NCBI GenBank assembly: GCA_963691715.1
Contig: OY829281.1
Location: 1,488,001-1,552,000, forward strand
From: HXMU1420-13 sp963691715
Lineage (GTDB): Bacteria > Bacteroidota > Rhodothermia > Balneolales > Balneolaceae
Direction of reading: 5' to 3'
DNA length: 64,000 nucleotides
Of the stretch, positions 1 through 9,073 are shown piece by piece. The notes beneath the pieces were generated by a model. It was not told the origin of the DNA. It was given only the letters and a program-made list of their open reading frames with translations, and ran no database searches. Both the position numbers and the translations under genes were made by a program. Position 1 is the first letter of the stretch; every line of letters starts with the position of its first letter.

Positions 1-2
1 AA

Positions 3-611
3 CAATCACCAAAAAAAACTCCGCATATATGTTTTATTGGAACAGCGAGTGGTGATGCGAAAGAGTATATCAATAATTTTTATAATTGCTTTGATAATAA
101 GGAGTGTAATCCTAGTCATATAAGTTTATTCCAAAACAATATTATAAACCTTGAAGAGCACATACTTGAGCAGGATATCATCTTTGTGGGTGGGAGTAAT
201 ACTAGAAACCTTTTAGTACTTTGGAAAGAATGGGGTGTGGATGAGATGTTAAAAAAAGCATACGATCAAGGAATCATTTTAAGTGGGGTAAATGCAGGCT
301 CTGCGTGCTGGTTTGATGAGGGATTGACAGGCACCGATCCAGAAAATTTATCCAAAGTGACCTGTTTAAGTTTTTTGAAAGGTAGTAATTGTCCTCTTTT
401 TGATAGTGATCTTAATCGCCAAATTGCATTCAAGAATATGATTGAAAAGGGAGAGATAAAGCCAGGTATTGCATGTGATTATGGTGTTGCCATTCATTTC
501 ATAAATGAAAAATTAGAAAAAATTGTGGCTTCTAGAAAAAATAAACATGCTTATCAATACGAAATGAAATGGATGCTCAAAGAAATGGTTTTTGAACCAA
601 CCCATTTATAG
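3..611 (+). CDS. Peptidase E-like protein (S51 family), partial at 5' end
   Basis: The reading frame is open from the left edge and ends at 611, so the start lies outside the window. The visible part begins with a PKKTPHICFIGTAS-like stretch, then FVGGSNTRN and GVNAGSACWF, which match the S51 (peptidase E / cyanophycinase-like) layout, in which the Ser of the AGS motif is the nucleophile. Peptidase E family members cleave Asp-X dipeptides, but this homologue's substrate cannot be read from the sequence. The usual Ser two positions before the AGS Gly is Asn here. The GTG at 186 inside the frame is not a plausible start, because the conserved N-terminal strand lies upstream of it. Confidence 0.8.
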   Translation, partial: QSPKKTPHICFIGTASGDAKEYINNFYNCFDNKECNPSHISLFQNNIINLEEHILEQDIIFVGGSNTRNLLVLWKEWGVDEMLKKAYDQGIILSGVNAGSACWFDEGLTGTDPENLSKVTCLSFLKGSNCPLFDSDLNRQIAFKNMIEKGEIKPGIACDYGVAIHFINEKLEKIVASRKNKHAYQYEMKWMLKEMVFEPTHL

Positions 612-784
612 AACTTTCAAAAAAAGCAGATTTTTCAAATGAATACACAAAAGCTGAATTTTTTGTTGTTATAATTTGATTTTCAGCTTATTTATAAATT
701 AGTTAAAGCACAACTATCGTCAAATACAATTACCTATTACTAGTATTCAACAGATCCTTAGTCTAATCGCTTAAATATACCAAA

Positions 785-2491
785 ATGAAACTACTTCAAT
801 TATTCTCAACGCTACTAATTCTTCTAATTTCTTTGTCCTTTTGTAATTCACCAGATCCTGTGAATGGCTTCAAACTGTATTATAATGGAGATATTATAAC
901 AATGAAAGGTGAGACACCTGAATATATTGAATCTCTTGTAACCCACTCTGAAAAAATAGTTTTCACTGGATCACTGGATGAAGCAAGAAAAAAATATACC
1001 TCAACAATTGATATAGATTTGAATGGGCAAACTTTGTTACCAGGTTTTATTGATGCACATGCCCATTTTGCCGGCTTCCCTGGCCAATCGGTTGGTGCAC
1101 AAATTCTCCCTCCACCAGATGCAGGTGCAAAGAATATCGAATCTTTAATAAATATTCTAAAGGACTGGGCAACACCAGAAAATGTAGAATTAACTGGATG
1201 GATTTTTGGACTAGGCTTTGATGATTCGGTAATGGAAGAAAAAAGATTTCCAACAAAATTCGATCTTGACAAAGTTTCAACAGATATCCCAGTGATGATT
1301 ATTCACATTTCAGGACATTTCGCTTCCGTTAACACTAAGGGTTTAGAACTTCTAAATATCGATGAACATACCGATGATCCTGAAGGTGGAATAATAAGAA
1401 GAGTTGCTGGTTCAAACGAACCTAATGGAGTATTAGAAGAACTTGCTGCTATACCCTATATGCCAATGGTGCTTGCTCCCAAAAGCGAAAAAGCGGTAAA
1501 CACATTCTTATCTTCTGGTCAAAATATGGCTCTTTCATATGGCTATACTTCCGCACAAGAAGGTAGAGCTATGCCAAATTCTCATTTGTTTTTAGAACAT
1601 GCCGCTAATAACAATCTTCTGAAAATAGATGTGGTAAGCTATGTAGATTATTCTGTAGCTGATACTTTACTTAAAACTAAATGGTATGGACCAGATTATA
1701 AAAATCACTATCGAATTGGTGGTGTAAAACTAACTTTGGATGGATCTCCCCAAGGGCGAACAGCTTGGATTACTCACCCATATCTAATCCCACCAGATGG
1801 TGCATCCGAAGGGTACAAGGGGTATCCTGCTATTCCATCAGATGATGATGTGGAAGCCATTTATAAGAGTGCATTTTCTAATAATTGGCAAATATTGACT
1901 CATGCAAATGGAGATGCAGCAATGGACCAAATGATTCGAACTATGAAAAACGCATCAACAGGTTTTGATCTACAAGATCGACGAGATGTTCTCATACATG
2001 GTCAATATATACGGAAAGATCAGATTGACGAATTTAGAGATTTAAATGTAATCGCATCTTTCTTTCCATTACATACGTTCTATTGGGGCGATTGGCATAA
2101 ACAACTTATTGGAGATTCCTTAGGTAATGCTATTAGTCCAACCAGAACAGCTTTAGATAAAGGCTTAAAGATTACTATCCATACGGATGCGCCCGTAGCA
2201 CTTCCTAATCTAATGCGTGTAATTTGGACAGCTAGTAAACGCATTTCACGGTCTGGAGAAATAATAGGGGAATATGAAAGATTAACACCATATGAAGCTT
2301 TAAAGAGTATAACAGAGTGGTCTGCTTTTCAACATTTTGAAGAAGAACAAAAAGGTACTTTAGAAGTTGGTAAATTAGCTGACTTAGTAGTTTTAGATGC
2401 AAACCCCCTAAAACTAAATATTGATAAAATTCCTGATATTTTAGTCACTCAAACAATAAAAAATGGTAACCTTGTTTTTGAAAGAAAATAA
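785..2491 (+). CDS. Amidohydrolase family lipoprotein (YtcJ-like)
   Basis: A 568-residue metal-dependent hydrolase of the Amidohydrolase_3 (YtcJ-like) group. An N-terminal hydrophobic segment ends in a lipobox-like LSFC with Cys20, so it is probably anchored in a membrane on the outer side. The metal-binding HxH pair is in GFIDAHAHF (His92, His94). Later motifs are LTHANGD, LIHGQY and IHTDAP, which supply the other His and Asp ligands of the TIM barrel. The C-terminus has the usual GTLEVGKLADLVVLD stretch. The substrate is unknown; family members act on amide or cyclic C-N bonds. It stands alone with about 110 bp to the next gene. Confidence 0.85.
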   Translation: MKLLQLFSTLLILLISLSFCNSPDPVNGFKLYYNGDIITMKGETPEYIESLVTHSEKIVFTGSLDEARKKYTSTIDIDLNGQTLLPGFIDAHAHFAGFPGQSVGAQILPPPDAGAKNIESLINILKDWATPENVELTGWIFGLGFDDSVMEEKRFPTKFDLDKVSTDIPVMIIHISGHFASVNTKGLELLNIDEHTDDPEGGIIRRVAGSNEPNGVLEELAAIPYMPMVLAPKSEKAVNTFLSSGQNMALSYGYTSAQEGRAMPNSHLFLEHAANNNLLKIDVVSYVDYSVADTLLKTKWYGPDYKNHYRIGGVKLTLDGSPQGRTAWITHPYLIPPDGASEGYKGYPAIPSDDDVEAIYKSAFSNNWQILTHANGDAAMDQMIRTMKNASTGFDLQDRRDVLIHGQYIRKDQIDEFRDLNVIASFFPLHTFYWGDWHKQLIGDSLGNAISPTRTALDKGLKITIHTDAPVALPNLMRVIWTASKRISRSGEIIGEYERLTPYEALKSITEWSAFQHFEEEQKGTLEVGKLADLVVLDANPLKLNIDKIPDILVTQTIKNGNLVFERK

Positions 2492-2602
2492 AGCAACCTA
2501 AAATCCTTGAATATTAAATTCATTAATCAAACACTTAGGTTATTATTTTAATATTATTCTTAAAGTGCTTAATAACGATGTTTTCTCATCATACTTTTAT
2601 TT

Positions 2603-3550
2603 ATGAATGAAAATTTTGAATCGTTTATTCTAGATAAAACAGGAGCAACAAAGCTAGGAAGTAAAGAAACTATCCAAGAATTATGGAGTGGATATGGCAA
2701 AATTTTACGCGTTGGATTAAAAGGCGCTCCTATTAAAAGTGTTATTGTAAAACATATTCGATTGTCTGGTTCTATAACACATCCACGCGGTTGGAATACG
2801 GATATTGGACATCAACGAAAATTAAAATCGTATCAAATTGAAACAATTTGGTATAGTACGTATAGCACTAAGAGTAAAGCTCGTCTTCCCTATTGTTATG
2901 CAATTGATATAAAAGAAAATGAAATCCTAATTATTCTAGAGGATTTGGACAATGCTGGCTTTCCATACAGAAAACAGTCGCTTTCTTGGGATTGGATATC
3001 TGCATGTCTAAAATGGTTAGCACAATTTCATGCAAGTTATTTGGGATACGATCCAGACCAATTATGGGGAATTGGAACTTATTGGCAATTAGACTTGAGG
3101 CCTCAAGAACTTGAATCAATGAAAGATCATGCTTTAAAAGAAGCCGCTCAAAACATCCATAAAATACTTAATAATTGTGAATTCAAAACTTTTGTGCATG
3201 GAGATGCTAAAGTAGCAAACTTTTGTTTTGGATCAGATAATCAAGTAGCTGCAGTAGATTTCCAATATGTTGGCGGAGGTTGTGGAATCAAAGACGTTGC
3301 ATATTTTGTTGGAAGTTGTTTGAATGAAAATGATTGTGAGAGATTTGAAGGTGAAATTCTTGATACCTATTTCCACCACTTACAAACAGAGTTACCTGAA
3401 GCTAACGAAGCACTAGAAATGGAGTGGAGATCTATGTATAGAGTAGCATGGGCTGATTTTCACCGATTTTTAAAAGGTTGGAGTCCAGGGCATTGGAAAA
3501 TCAATAGCTATAGTGAGCGAATTACCGCTGAAGTATTAAAGAACCTTTAA
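2603..3550 (+). CDS. EcKinase/CHK-like small-molecule phosphotransferase
   Basis: A 315-residue protein of the protein-kinase-like fold, closest in motifs to the ecdysteroid kinase-like/CHK group and aminoglycoside phosphotransferases. Seen are a candidate ATP-binding Lys in VIVKHI (Lys50), the hinge-like LEDLD (112-116), the catalytic-loop HGDAKVANF (His199, Asp201, Asn206) and the metal-binding DFQ (219-221). It would transfer phosphate from ATP to a small hydroxylated substrate, which is not identifiable. There is no signal peptide, so it is cytoplasmic. The stop codon is followed after one base by the start of an inositol-monophosphatase-like gene, so the two are surely co-transcribed and may act on related metabolites. 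Confidence 0.8.
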   Translation: MNENFESFILDKTGATKLGSKETIQELWSGYGKILRVGLKGAPIKSVIVKHIRLSGSITHPRGWNTDIGHQRKLKSYQIETIWYSTYSTKSKARLPYCYAIDIKENEILIILEDLDNAGFPYRKQSLSWDWISACLKWLAQFHASYLGYDPDQLWGIGTYWQLDLRPQELESMKDHALKEAAQNIHKILNNCEFKTFVHGDAKVANFCFGSDNQVAAVDFQYVGGGCGIKDVAYFVGSCLNENDCERFEGEILDTYFHHLQTELPEANEALEMEWRSMYRVAWADFHRFLKGWSPGHWKINSYSERITAEVLKNL

Positions 3551-3551
3551 C

Positions 3552-4376
3552 ATGGATTTTAATTATTTAACACATATTGCAATAAAAGCAGCAAAATCTG
3601 CTGGTACAGTAATCCAAAAGTATATGAATGAAGATGTAGATGTTGAAAATAAAAAAGGAGGATCTAATTACGCTTCTCAGGTTGTTACAAAGGTAGACAA
3701 AGAAGCCGAAGATGTAATTTTAGCCCATTTACGGCCAACATGTACAGATTACAATTTAGCCTTACTAACGGAGGAAACTGATGACGATGGAAGTCGATTC
3801 GATAAAAAGTATTTTTGGTGTATTGATCCAATCGATGGCACACTCAATTTTATAAATAAAGAGCCAGGTTTTTCAGTTTCTATCGCATTAATAGCCCAAG
3901 ATGGAACCCCATATATTGGTGTTATCTATGACCCAATTACGGATACCGTGTACCATGTAACAAAAGGATATGGAACTTTTAAAAATGGTGTTCCTTGGGT
4001 AATTAAAAATACGAACAATTTTTTAACCTATGTTACGGATAAAACACTCAACAACACCCCTAGATTATCAGAATTGGAACAACTTTTACTAGATAAAGTA
4101 CAAGAGTTAAAATTAAATGGATTTGTTGAAATGGCAGGTGGAGCATCTGTAATGAATGGCATACGTGTACTTGAACATGGGCCTGCATGTATGATTAAAT
4201 TCCCTAAAAAAGAAATTGGTGGAGGTAGTATTTGGGATTTTGCTTCTACTGCATGTTTTTTTCAAGAACTAGGTCTTAATGCTACTAATTTTAATGGAGC
4301 TAAGCTCGATTTAAATAAACAAAATGGAACCTTTATGAATCATGAAGGCATTTTCTTTTCGAATTTTAAAAAATAA
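3552..4376 (+). CDS. Inositol monophosphatase / CysQ-like phosphatase
   Basis: A 274-residue Mg-dependent, Li-sensitive-type phosphatase. The three metal-binding motifs are visible: TEET (Glu74/75), DPIDGTLNF (92-100) and the C-terminal IWDF (Asp229). Family members hydrolyse inositol phosphates, 3',5'-bisphosphonucleotides or sugar bisphosphates, and the motifs alone do not separate these. The segment KKGGSNYASQVVTKVDKEAE near the N-terminus resembles CysQ/BPNT proteins. It is one base downstream of a kinase-like gene, so the pair forms a likely two-gene operon. Confidence 0.82.
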   Translation: MDFNYLTHIAIKAAKSAGTVIQKYMNEDVDVENKKGGSNYASQVVTKVDKEAEDVILAHLRPTCTDYNLALLTEETDDDGSRFDKKYFWCIDPIDGTLNFINKEPGFSVSIALIAQDGTPYIGVIYDPITDTVYHVTKGYGTFKNGVPWVIKNTNNFLTYVTDKTLNNTPRLSELEQLLLDKVQELKLNGFVEMAGGASVMNGIRVLEHGPACMIKFPKKEIGGGSIWDFASTACFFQELGLNATNFNGAKLDLNKQNGTFMNHEGIFFSNFKK

Positions 4377-4461
4377 ATAAAATCACTAACCGTAAATGAA
4401 TTTTTGAACTTGTAACACTAAGTCAAACATCTCTTTCTATCTTTGTTAAGTTGTAAGCATT

Positions 4462-5331
4462 ATGAAATTTATAAATACACTATTTATTCTCATTCTACTA
4501 TCCATAAGTTGCGATGTAATTGAAGACGACCCTCCCGTTCCTGGGTTTTCAACAGGAAAATTTGTTAAAGAAATTAGTATAAATGGCAATACAAGAGAAT
4601 ATATAATTCACATACCAAAAGCTTATACTAGTAAAGTTCCTGTACCCACGGTACTATCATTTCATGGTTTAGGAAGCGATATGGAGAATAATTACAGTGC
4701 TTCAAAATTCCATATTCTTGCAGAAAATGAGAATTTCATCTCCGTTTACCCTAACGGCAATTCAAATCAGTGGAAAATGTCTGCTGATAACAATAGTGAT
4801 GTAGATTTTATTGAAGCCCTTTTAGATCAATTAGAAAACGATTACAATATAGATACTAAACGAATATACAGTGTGGGCATGTCTAATGGAGGATTCTTTA
4901 GTTTCCTATTGGCTTGTCAACTTTCTGATAGAATCGCAGCTATTGGATCTGTAACCGGTGCCATGTACCAACCATTAATCAATAGTTGCAACCCAAATAG
5001 ACCCATTTCTATTATTCAAATGCATGGAACACAAGATAGGATAGTTGACTATTCCTACATATCTAATCTTTTAGACTTTTGGAAAGATCACAATGGTACA
5101 AATGTAGTCCCAAAAATTTATACTCTACCTGATATTGACAAAACAGATGGCAGTACAGTAGAACGTTATGTGTTTTCAAATGGCAGAAATAACGTAGAAG
5201 TTGAACATTTAAAAATTAATAACGGTGATCACAACTGGCCTGGATATCGAGGAAATATGGATATAGATGCAACAGAAGAGCTTTGGGATTTTCTTAAAGA
5301 TTTTAATATGTATGGCAAAATTAATAGATAA
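4462..5331 (+). CDS. PHB-depolymerase/LpqC-like esterase lipoprotein
   Basis: A 289-residue alpha/beta hydrolase of the polyhydroxybutyrate depolymerase / LpqC group. The N-terminal hydrophobic stretch ends in LSISC (Cys17), so it is a predicted lipoprotein. The nucleophile elbow is GMSNGG (Ser141), the oxyanion region is SFHGLGSD, the acid is in HGTQDRIVDY and the catalytic His is in GDHNWPG near the C-terminus. Such enzymes cleave polyester or feruloyl-type ester bonds; the exact substrate is unknown. The gene stands alone. Confidence 0.82.
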   Translation: MKFINTLFILILLSISCDVIEDDPPVPGFSTGKFVKEISINGNTREYIIHIPKAYTSKVPVPTVLSFHGLGSDMENNYSASKFHILAENENFISVYPNGNSNQWKMSADNNSDVDFIEALLDQLENDYNIDTKRIYSVGMSNGGFFSFLLACQLSDRIAAIGSVTGAMYQPLINSCNPNRPISIIQMHGTQDRIVDYSYISNLLDFWKDHNGTNVVPKIYTLPDIDKTDGSTVERYVFSNGRNNVEVEHLKINNGDHNWPGYRGNMDIDATEELWDFLKDFNMYGKINR

Positions 5332-5487
5332 ATATCTCCAGATTTATCTTTTTTCCTCATAGCCTATTACTCATCTGTTTGATTTTTTTAAGATTATATT
5401 TTTCTAAATAATCAATTTATTACTACAGATTTAGTAGTAATTTTATATTTTTAGTATCAAATCAATAGTTAAAACTAAAATATCTCG

Positions 5488-6462
5488 ATGCTAGAACAAA
5501 ACAAATTGACTACAATAAATTTGTATGATAAGCTAAATGCTGCTTTTGTAGGACTAATAACTCCTGAAATGTCGGGCTTGAATAAAATACGACAGCAGAA
5601 TTCATACTCAAACGAACCAACCTTAGAAAAGCCATATGATATGCCATTAGAAGTCATATTTGTTAACGGTATTCAAATAAGGTTTGCAAAATCAATAGTA
5701 GATCTAAAGAAAAAAGAAACCATTGTTTTGTTGTCAGCTTTTCCTCATTCTATCGTAGCCTATTCTCCTATTTGGGATGCTCTAAAAAAAGATTACAATC
5801 TATTTGCCTACGATTTACCTGGTTTTGGGGCAAGTGAAACAAAACCAGAATATATGTCATTTGAATTTCAAGGCCGTTTTCTAGATTCTTTTTTAGAACA
5901 CTTTAACATTAAAAAATCACATTTGGTCGCTCCTGATGTAGGTATGGCCAGTGCTCTATCTTATGTAACTAATCACAACCATGAAGTAAAATCATTAATG
6001 ATTGGTGATGGGCCAGGAGCATTACCTACCTCCGAACCTAGCATAATGAAAAAAATGGTCCATTCTGGGTTTTGGCGTATGATGTTTGTAATTGCTGGAA
6101 GTGGTGCATTGATTGAATCAGCAAAAAATCTAGGAAATGTTAGATATGTTCCAAACAAATTTGAGATTTCCGACTATAAAAAATCGCATACTGGGAAGGT
6201 AGCTAACTGCATGAAATGGTTTAAAAAATATCCAACAGCATTAGTTGATATTGATAGTAAACTGCACGATATAAAAATACCAACAAAAGTATTTTGGGGT
6301 GAACATGAGGCTATTTTACATACTGAAAATGGAATTAATCTCAATAATAGACTACCTAATAGCGAACTAGAAATATTTGAAAACTGCGGCCATTTTGTTT
6401 ACCAAGACGATTACCCAAGGTTTATAAACATGATAAGAACTTGGGTTAATAAGCACAGTTAA
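5488..6462 (+). CDS. Alpha/beta hydrolase, epoxide hydrolase/haloalkane dehalogenase-like
   Basis: A 324-residue cytoplasmic alpha/beta hydrolase. The nucleophile elbow reads APDVGMA, placing Asp150 where epoxide hydrolases and haloalkane dehalogenases have their nucleophilic Asp. The oxyanion strand has LLSAFPHS and the lid precedes a C-terminal NCGHF with the catalytic His. The N-terminal 60 residues have no clear domain. An Asp nucleophile argues against an ordinary esterase. Whether it hydrolyses epoxides or C-halogen bonds cannot be decided by reading. Confidence 0.75.
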   Translation: MLEQNKLTTINLYDKLNAAFVGLITPEMSGLNKIRQQNSYSNEPTLEKPYDMPLEVIFVNGIQIRFAKSIVDLKKKETIVLLSAFPHSIVAYSPIWDALKKDYNLFAYDLPGFGASETKPEYMSFEFQGRFLDSFLEHFNIKKSHLVAPDVGMASALSYVTNHNHEVKSLMIGDGPGALPTSEPSIMKKMVHSGFWRMMFVIAGSGALIESAKNLGNVRYVPNKFEISDYKKSHTGKVANCMKWFKKYPTALVDIDSKLHDIKIPTKVFWGEHEAILHTENGINLNNRLPNSELEIFENCGHFVYQDDYPRFINMIRTWVNKHS

Positions 6463-6786
6463 TAATTTTAGCATGTTAAACACTCGATATTGTTCTACAA
6501 TCACATTATAATTTCCAAAGATTTCAATTTTAGCAACACATTATTTATATGTAGTTTATACTTAGTAAGATGATACAACTTATCATTCATTAGCTTAATT
6601 TATTATCATTTTTACATGGTATTGCTACTCTAATGATTCAGTGAGTGTAATAACTAAGTAAGCTACTTATTAAAAGTATTATTATACTCATTGTTGATAT
6701 GATACTGATCTACAATAGGTTATATCAACTAAAATTAGCCATTGGAATATTTTTCTACTAGCAAAGACTACCATTATTCAGAGCAA
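6463..6786 (+). other. Intergenic AT-rich stretch without a recognised feature
   Basis: About 320 bases between the hydrolase and the DinB-like gene. It is rich in short A/T runs with stop codons in all frames. No hairpin with a T-run, repeat copy or RNA gene was seen. It presumably contains the promoter of the downstream gene. Confidence 0.5.
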
Positions 6787-7356
6787 ATGAATCAACGATC
6801 CGTAGAAATTGAGTTTATACATAGTGTTACGAAACAATTTGAATATTATAAATCCATCGGAGAAAAATCGTTCAACCAGCTTTCAGAAAATGATCTTTTT
6901 TGGAAATTTGATACACAATCAAACTCTATTGCAATCATTGTAAATCATCTTTCTGGAAATATGAAATCCCGTTGGACAAATTTTCTAACAACCGATGGTG
7001 AAAAAGATTGGAGAAATAGGGATAGAGAGTTCCAAACAGAAATTACCAATAAAAAAGATGTTTTAGATACATGGGCTGATGGCTGGAATTGTTTATTTCA
7101 AGCACTAAATAATATCACAATAGAAAATTTTGAGACTAAGATTTATATTAGAAATCAAGAACACTCAATACTTGAAGCTGTACATCGCCAATTGGCACAT
7201 TATTCTTATCACATTGGTCAAATTATCTACATAACTAAGATGATCAAAGGAAATGAATGGAAATCTTTAACCATTCCCTTAGGTGAATCAACTTCATTTA
7301 ATAATAAGAAATTCTCAAAAGGTAAACATCAAGGTCATTTTTCCGATGATTTATGA
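6787..7356 (+). CDS. DinB-like / DUF1572 family protein
   Basis: About 190 residues. The DUF1572 subgroup of the DinB/YfiT-like four-helix metal-binding superfamily is supported by IVNHLSGN early and HRQLAHYSYHIGQI late, which hold the three conserved His residues that bind a metal. Proteins of this superfamily include thiol-dependent transferases, but for DUF1572 the reaction is not known. A TTG at 6742 in frame would add 15 unconserved residues; the ATG at 6787 is chosen because the family homology begins just after it. Cytoplasmic, single gene. Confidence 0.75.
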   Translation: MNQRSVEIEFIHSVTKQFEYYKSIGEKSFNQLSENDLFWKFDTQSNSIAIIVNHLSGNMKSRWTNFLTTDGEKDWRNRDREFQTEITNKKDVLDTWADGWNCLFQALNNITIENFETKIYIRNQEHSILEAVHRQLAHYSYHIGQIIYITKMIKGNEWKSLTIPLGESTSFNNKKFSKGKHQGHFSDDL

Positions 7357-7386
7357 CATAAAATAAAATGTCATATTCTTTTTAAA

Positions 7387-7565
7387 ATGTCAGATACATT
7401 AGATATAGATGGTGTTAAGCTAAAACTTAAAAATGCAACCTTGTAAGAGCTCTTCTGCCATGAATTATGATATAATGGTGAACTTTATGAGCCCGCAAAT
7501 GTGATTTATCTTAAAATAAATTCAAAATGGCTTTTTTCAATATTAACGACATTACTAAATACAGA
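7387..7565 (+). pseudogene. Decayed small open reading frame before the first repeat
   Basis: Starting at ATG 7387, the frame reads MSDTLDIDGVKLKLKNATL, then TAA, then continues as ELFCHEL, a TGA, and YNGELYEPANVIYLK up to the edge of the first attC-like repeat. Two in-frame stops within about 60 codons of otherwise protein-like sequence suggest a dead cassette-type gene. No family was recognised, and chance coding-like sequence is possible. Confidence 0.3.
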
Positions 7566-7756
7566 ACATAACAAGCGTTTCTCCGTGGGAGTCCCTTAGA
7601 CAAATCGGCGGATACGGAATATCCTGCTTCGGATACGCTCAGCACAGGCTCCAAACGGAATTGCACTTTTGTATTGTGTTGATCTAAATAAAATCGTTAC
7701 TTAATTTCTGCTTCTCCCTGGCGGCAGGCAGGTTAAACGTAAGGTGGTTATATCCA
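7566..7756 (+). repeat. attC-like repeat, copy A
   Basis: First copy of the roughly 190-bp family. The left end is ACATAAC (7566-7572) followed by AAGCGTTT; the right end has GGTTAAACGTAAGGTG then GTTATAT (7747-7753), complementary to the left end except one base. The central core (about 7661-7704) includes TTGCACTTTTGTATTGTG and AAATAAAATCGTTACTTAA. A GGCGGCAGGCAGG segment lies near the right end. A toxin-antitoxin pair follows 70 bp downstream. Confidence 0.75.
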
Positions 7757-7825
7757 CTCCAATAATTTTTAGCATTATCAGTTTTCTTCTCTAATTGTTA
7801 CATTATTTAAACCAACACTTTTACT

Positions 7826-8059
7826 ATGATTACTGATTTTAAAGAGATTGAAAGTTCAGCACTTAACCTTGATAAAAAAAGCAAGGCTCGTTTAGCAGAT
7901 TCCCTGTTACAAAGTATTCATGGACAAATTAATCCTGAAATTGAACAGGCTTGGATTGATGAAGTCCAAAAAAGAAAAGAAACTTTAGAATCGGGACAAG
8001 CTTCTCTTCATTCTTATTCTGATGTTTTAAAAGAAGCAAGGAAGCGAATGCAAAAGTGA
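7826..8059 (+). CDS. Addiction-module antitoxin (TIGR02574-like)
   Basis: A 77-residue protein resembling the putative addiction-module component family: an LDKKSKARLADSLLQSI helix, then EIEQAWIDEVQKR, then the C-terminal part ending KEARKRMQK. It is the expected antitoxin for the RelE/ParE-type gene whose GTG start overlaps its stop codon by four bases. The pair sits between repeat copies A and B in the same orientation, a cassette-like placement. It probably binds and neutralises the toxin; no clear DNA-binding motif is evident. Confidence 0.8.
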   Translation: MITDFKEIESSALNLDKKSKARLADSLLQSIHGQINPEIEQAWIDEVQKRKETLESGQASLHSYSDVLKEARKRMQK

Positions 8060-8346
8060 CTTTAAAATTTCATTCCGAGGCTAAAATTGAATTTATCGAG
8101 ACTGCTGAATATTACGAAGAACAAATGGTAGGTCTTGGAGATGATTTTATCGACGAAATCGAAAAAGTGTTGGGTGTAATTGAACAGTATCCATTATCTG
8201 GAACCAACATTAGTGATACTGAAAGACGCTTTTTAGTATCTCGTTTTCCTTATGGAATCATCTATTCCGTTGCAGAAGAACTTATTACAATATTTGCAGT
8301 AATGGACTTAAGAAGAAAGCCAGGATACTGGAAATCGAGAACCTAA
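8056..8346 (+). CDS. RelE/ParE superfamily toxin
   Basis: A 96-residue RelE/ParE-fold toxin. It starts with GTG at 8056, overlapping the antitoxin stop (translational coupling). Family marks are the N-terminal FHSEAKIEFIETAEYYEEQ helix, the IEQYPLSG turn, RRFLVSRFPYGIIY and the C-terminal IFAVMDLRRKPGYWKSR. The last motif is typical of plasmid-stabilisation RelE/ParE proteins. Whether it targets gyrase or ribosome-bound mRNA cannot be told. It lies in the cassette block between repeats A and B. Confidence 0.85.
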   Translation: MTLKFHSEAKIEFIETAEYYEEQMVGLGDDFIDEIEKVLGVIEQYPLSGTNISDTERRFLVSRFPYGIIYSVAEELITIFAVMDLRRKPGYWKSRT

Positions 8347-8387
8347 AGATCATTAGGTCTAGCTTCAACTTTGAAGTGCAACAATCA

Positions 8388-8546
8388 GCTAGAATTTTCA
8401 TAGACTTGTTTTGGGATTCTAAAGTCGGTCGCAGACAGAGCCGCACTTTTGTATTGTGTAGGTGAACATAAAATTGTTACTTAAACAAAATCCTATCCCA
8501 GCGCCGCACTGCCGGCAGGCAGGTTAAACGCAGGGTTCTTAGCTAC
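8388..8546 (+). repeat. attC-like repeat, copy B (diverged)
   Basis: The central core GCCGCACTTTTGTATTGTG and AAATTGTTACTTAA (8440-8484) and the right end GGCAGGCAGGTTAAACGCAGG with TTCTTAGCT (8513-8543) are conserved. The left half has diverged and its outer box is not clear (CAACAATC near 8388 is the best candidate). It follows the toxin-antitoxin pair and precedes the ACT_3 gene. Confidence 0.65.
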
Positions 8547-8575
8547 ATTCAATTTAAAACACTAATTATTATAAA

Positions 8576-8965
8576 GTGTCTAAAGACAATAAACTCTCCA
8601 AACTTCTAGCAAATCTAAACCCTCAATTAAATGAAGGTAAATATGTATTTGTTACCACAGAGCTGATTAATCATGTGCCCCTCACAGAAATAATCTCCTT
8701 GATACATGAAGATGAGGGATTCTCACTAATTTTGAAAAAAGAAGTAGCAGATAGATTAAATCTGCAATATAGTTATGTTGCATCTTGGATTACTCTATCA
8801 CTACCTACTTCACTAGATGCCGTTGGATTAACAGCTGCATTCTCTAATGAGCTAGCAAAAAATAAAATTAGTTGTAATGTTGTTGCTGGTTTCTATCATG
8901 ATCATATTTTTGTTGATCATAAAGATACTAAAGCTGCTTTATCTGTCCTTAATTCTATGTCATAG
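8576..8965 (+). CDS. ACT_3-type ACT domain protein
   Basis: A 129-residue protein beginning with GTG at 8576, 30 bp after a repeat. It matches the compact double-ACT family (COG3602-like). Seen are LNEGKYVFVTT, the central LILKKEVADRLNL, WITLSLPTSLDAVGLTAAFSNELA and NVVAGFYHDHIFV. These domains usually bind amino acids or similar small ligands; no catalytic domain is attached. Location and size make it a gene-cassette-like passenger. Confidence 0.8.
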   Translation: MSKDNKLSKLLANLNPQLNEGKYVFVTTELINHVPLTEIISLIHEDEGFSLILKKEVADRLNLQYSYVASWITLSLPTSLDAVGLTAAFSNELAKNKISCNVVAGFYHDHIFVDHKDTKAALSVLNSMS

Positions 8966-9073
8966 ATATATAGCAAAAATATTGTAATCTCTTTAAATTG
9001 GAACATAACAACTGATGTATAAGAACACTTTCGAAGGTTTTCTTGTAGGCAAACAACGAGTAGTAAACCAAAT

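Noticed and set aside
880..1280. Two minus-strand frames inside the amidohydrolase gene
   Set aside because: They are shadows of the well-supported plus-strand gene, with no motifs of their own.
2494..2541. Terminator after the amidohydrolase gene
   Set aside because: AACCTAA and TTAGGTT could pair, but the loop would be about 35 bases and the T-run is poor.
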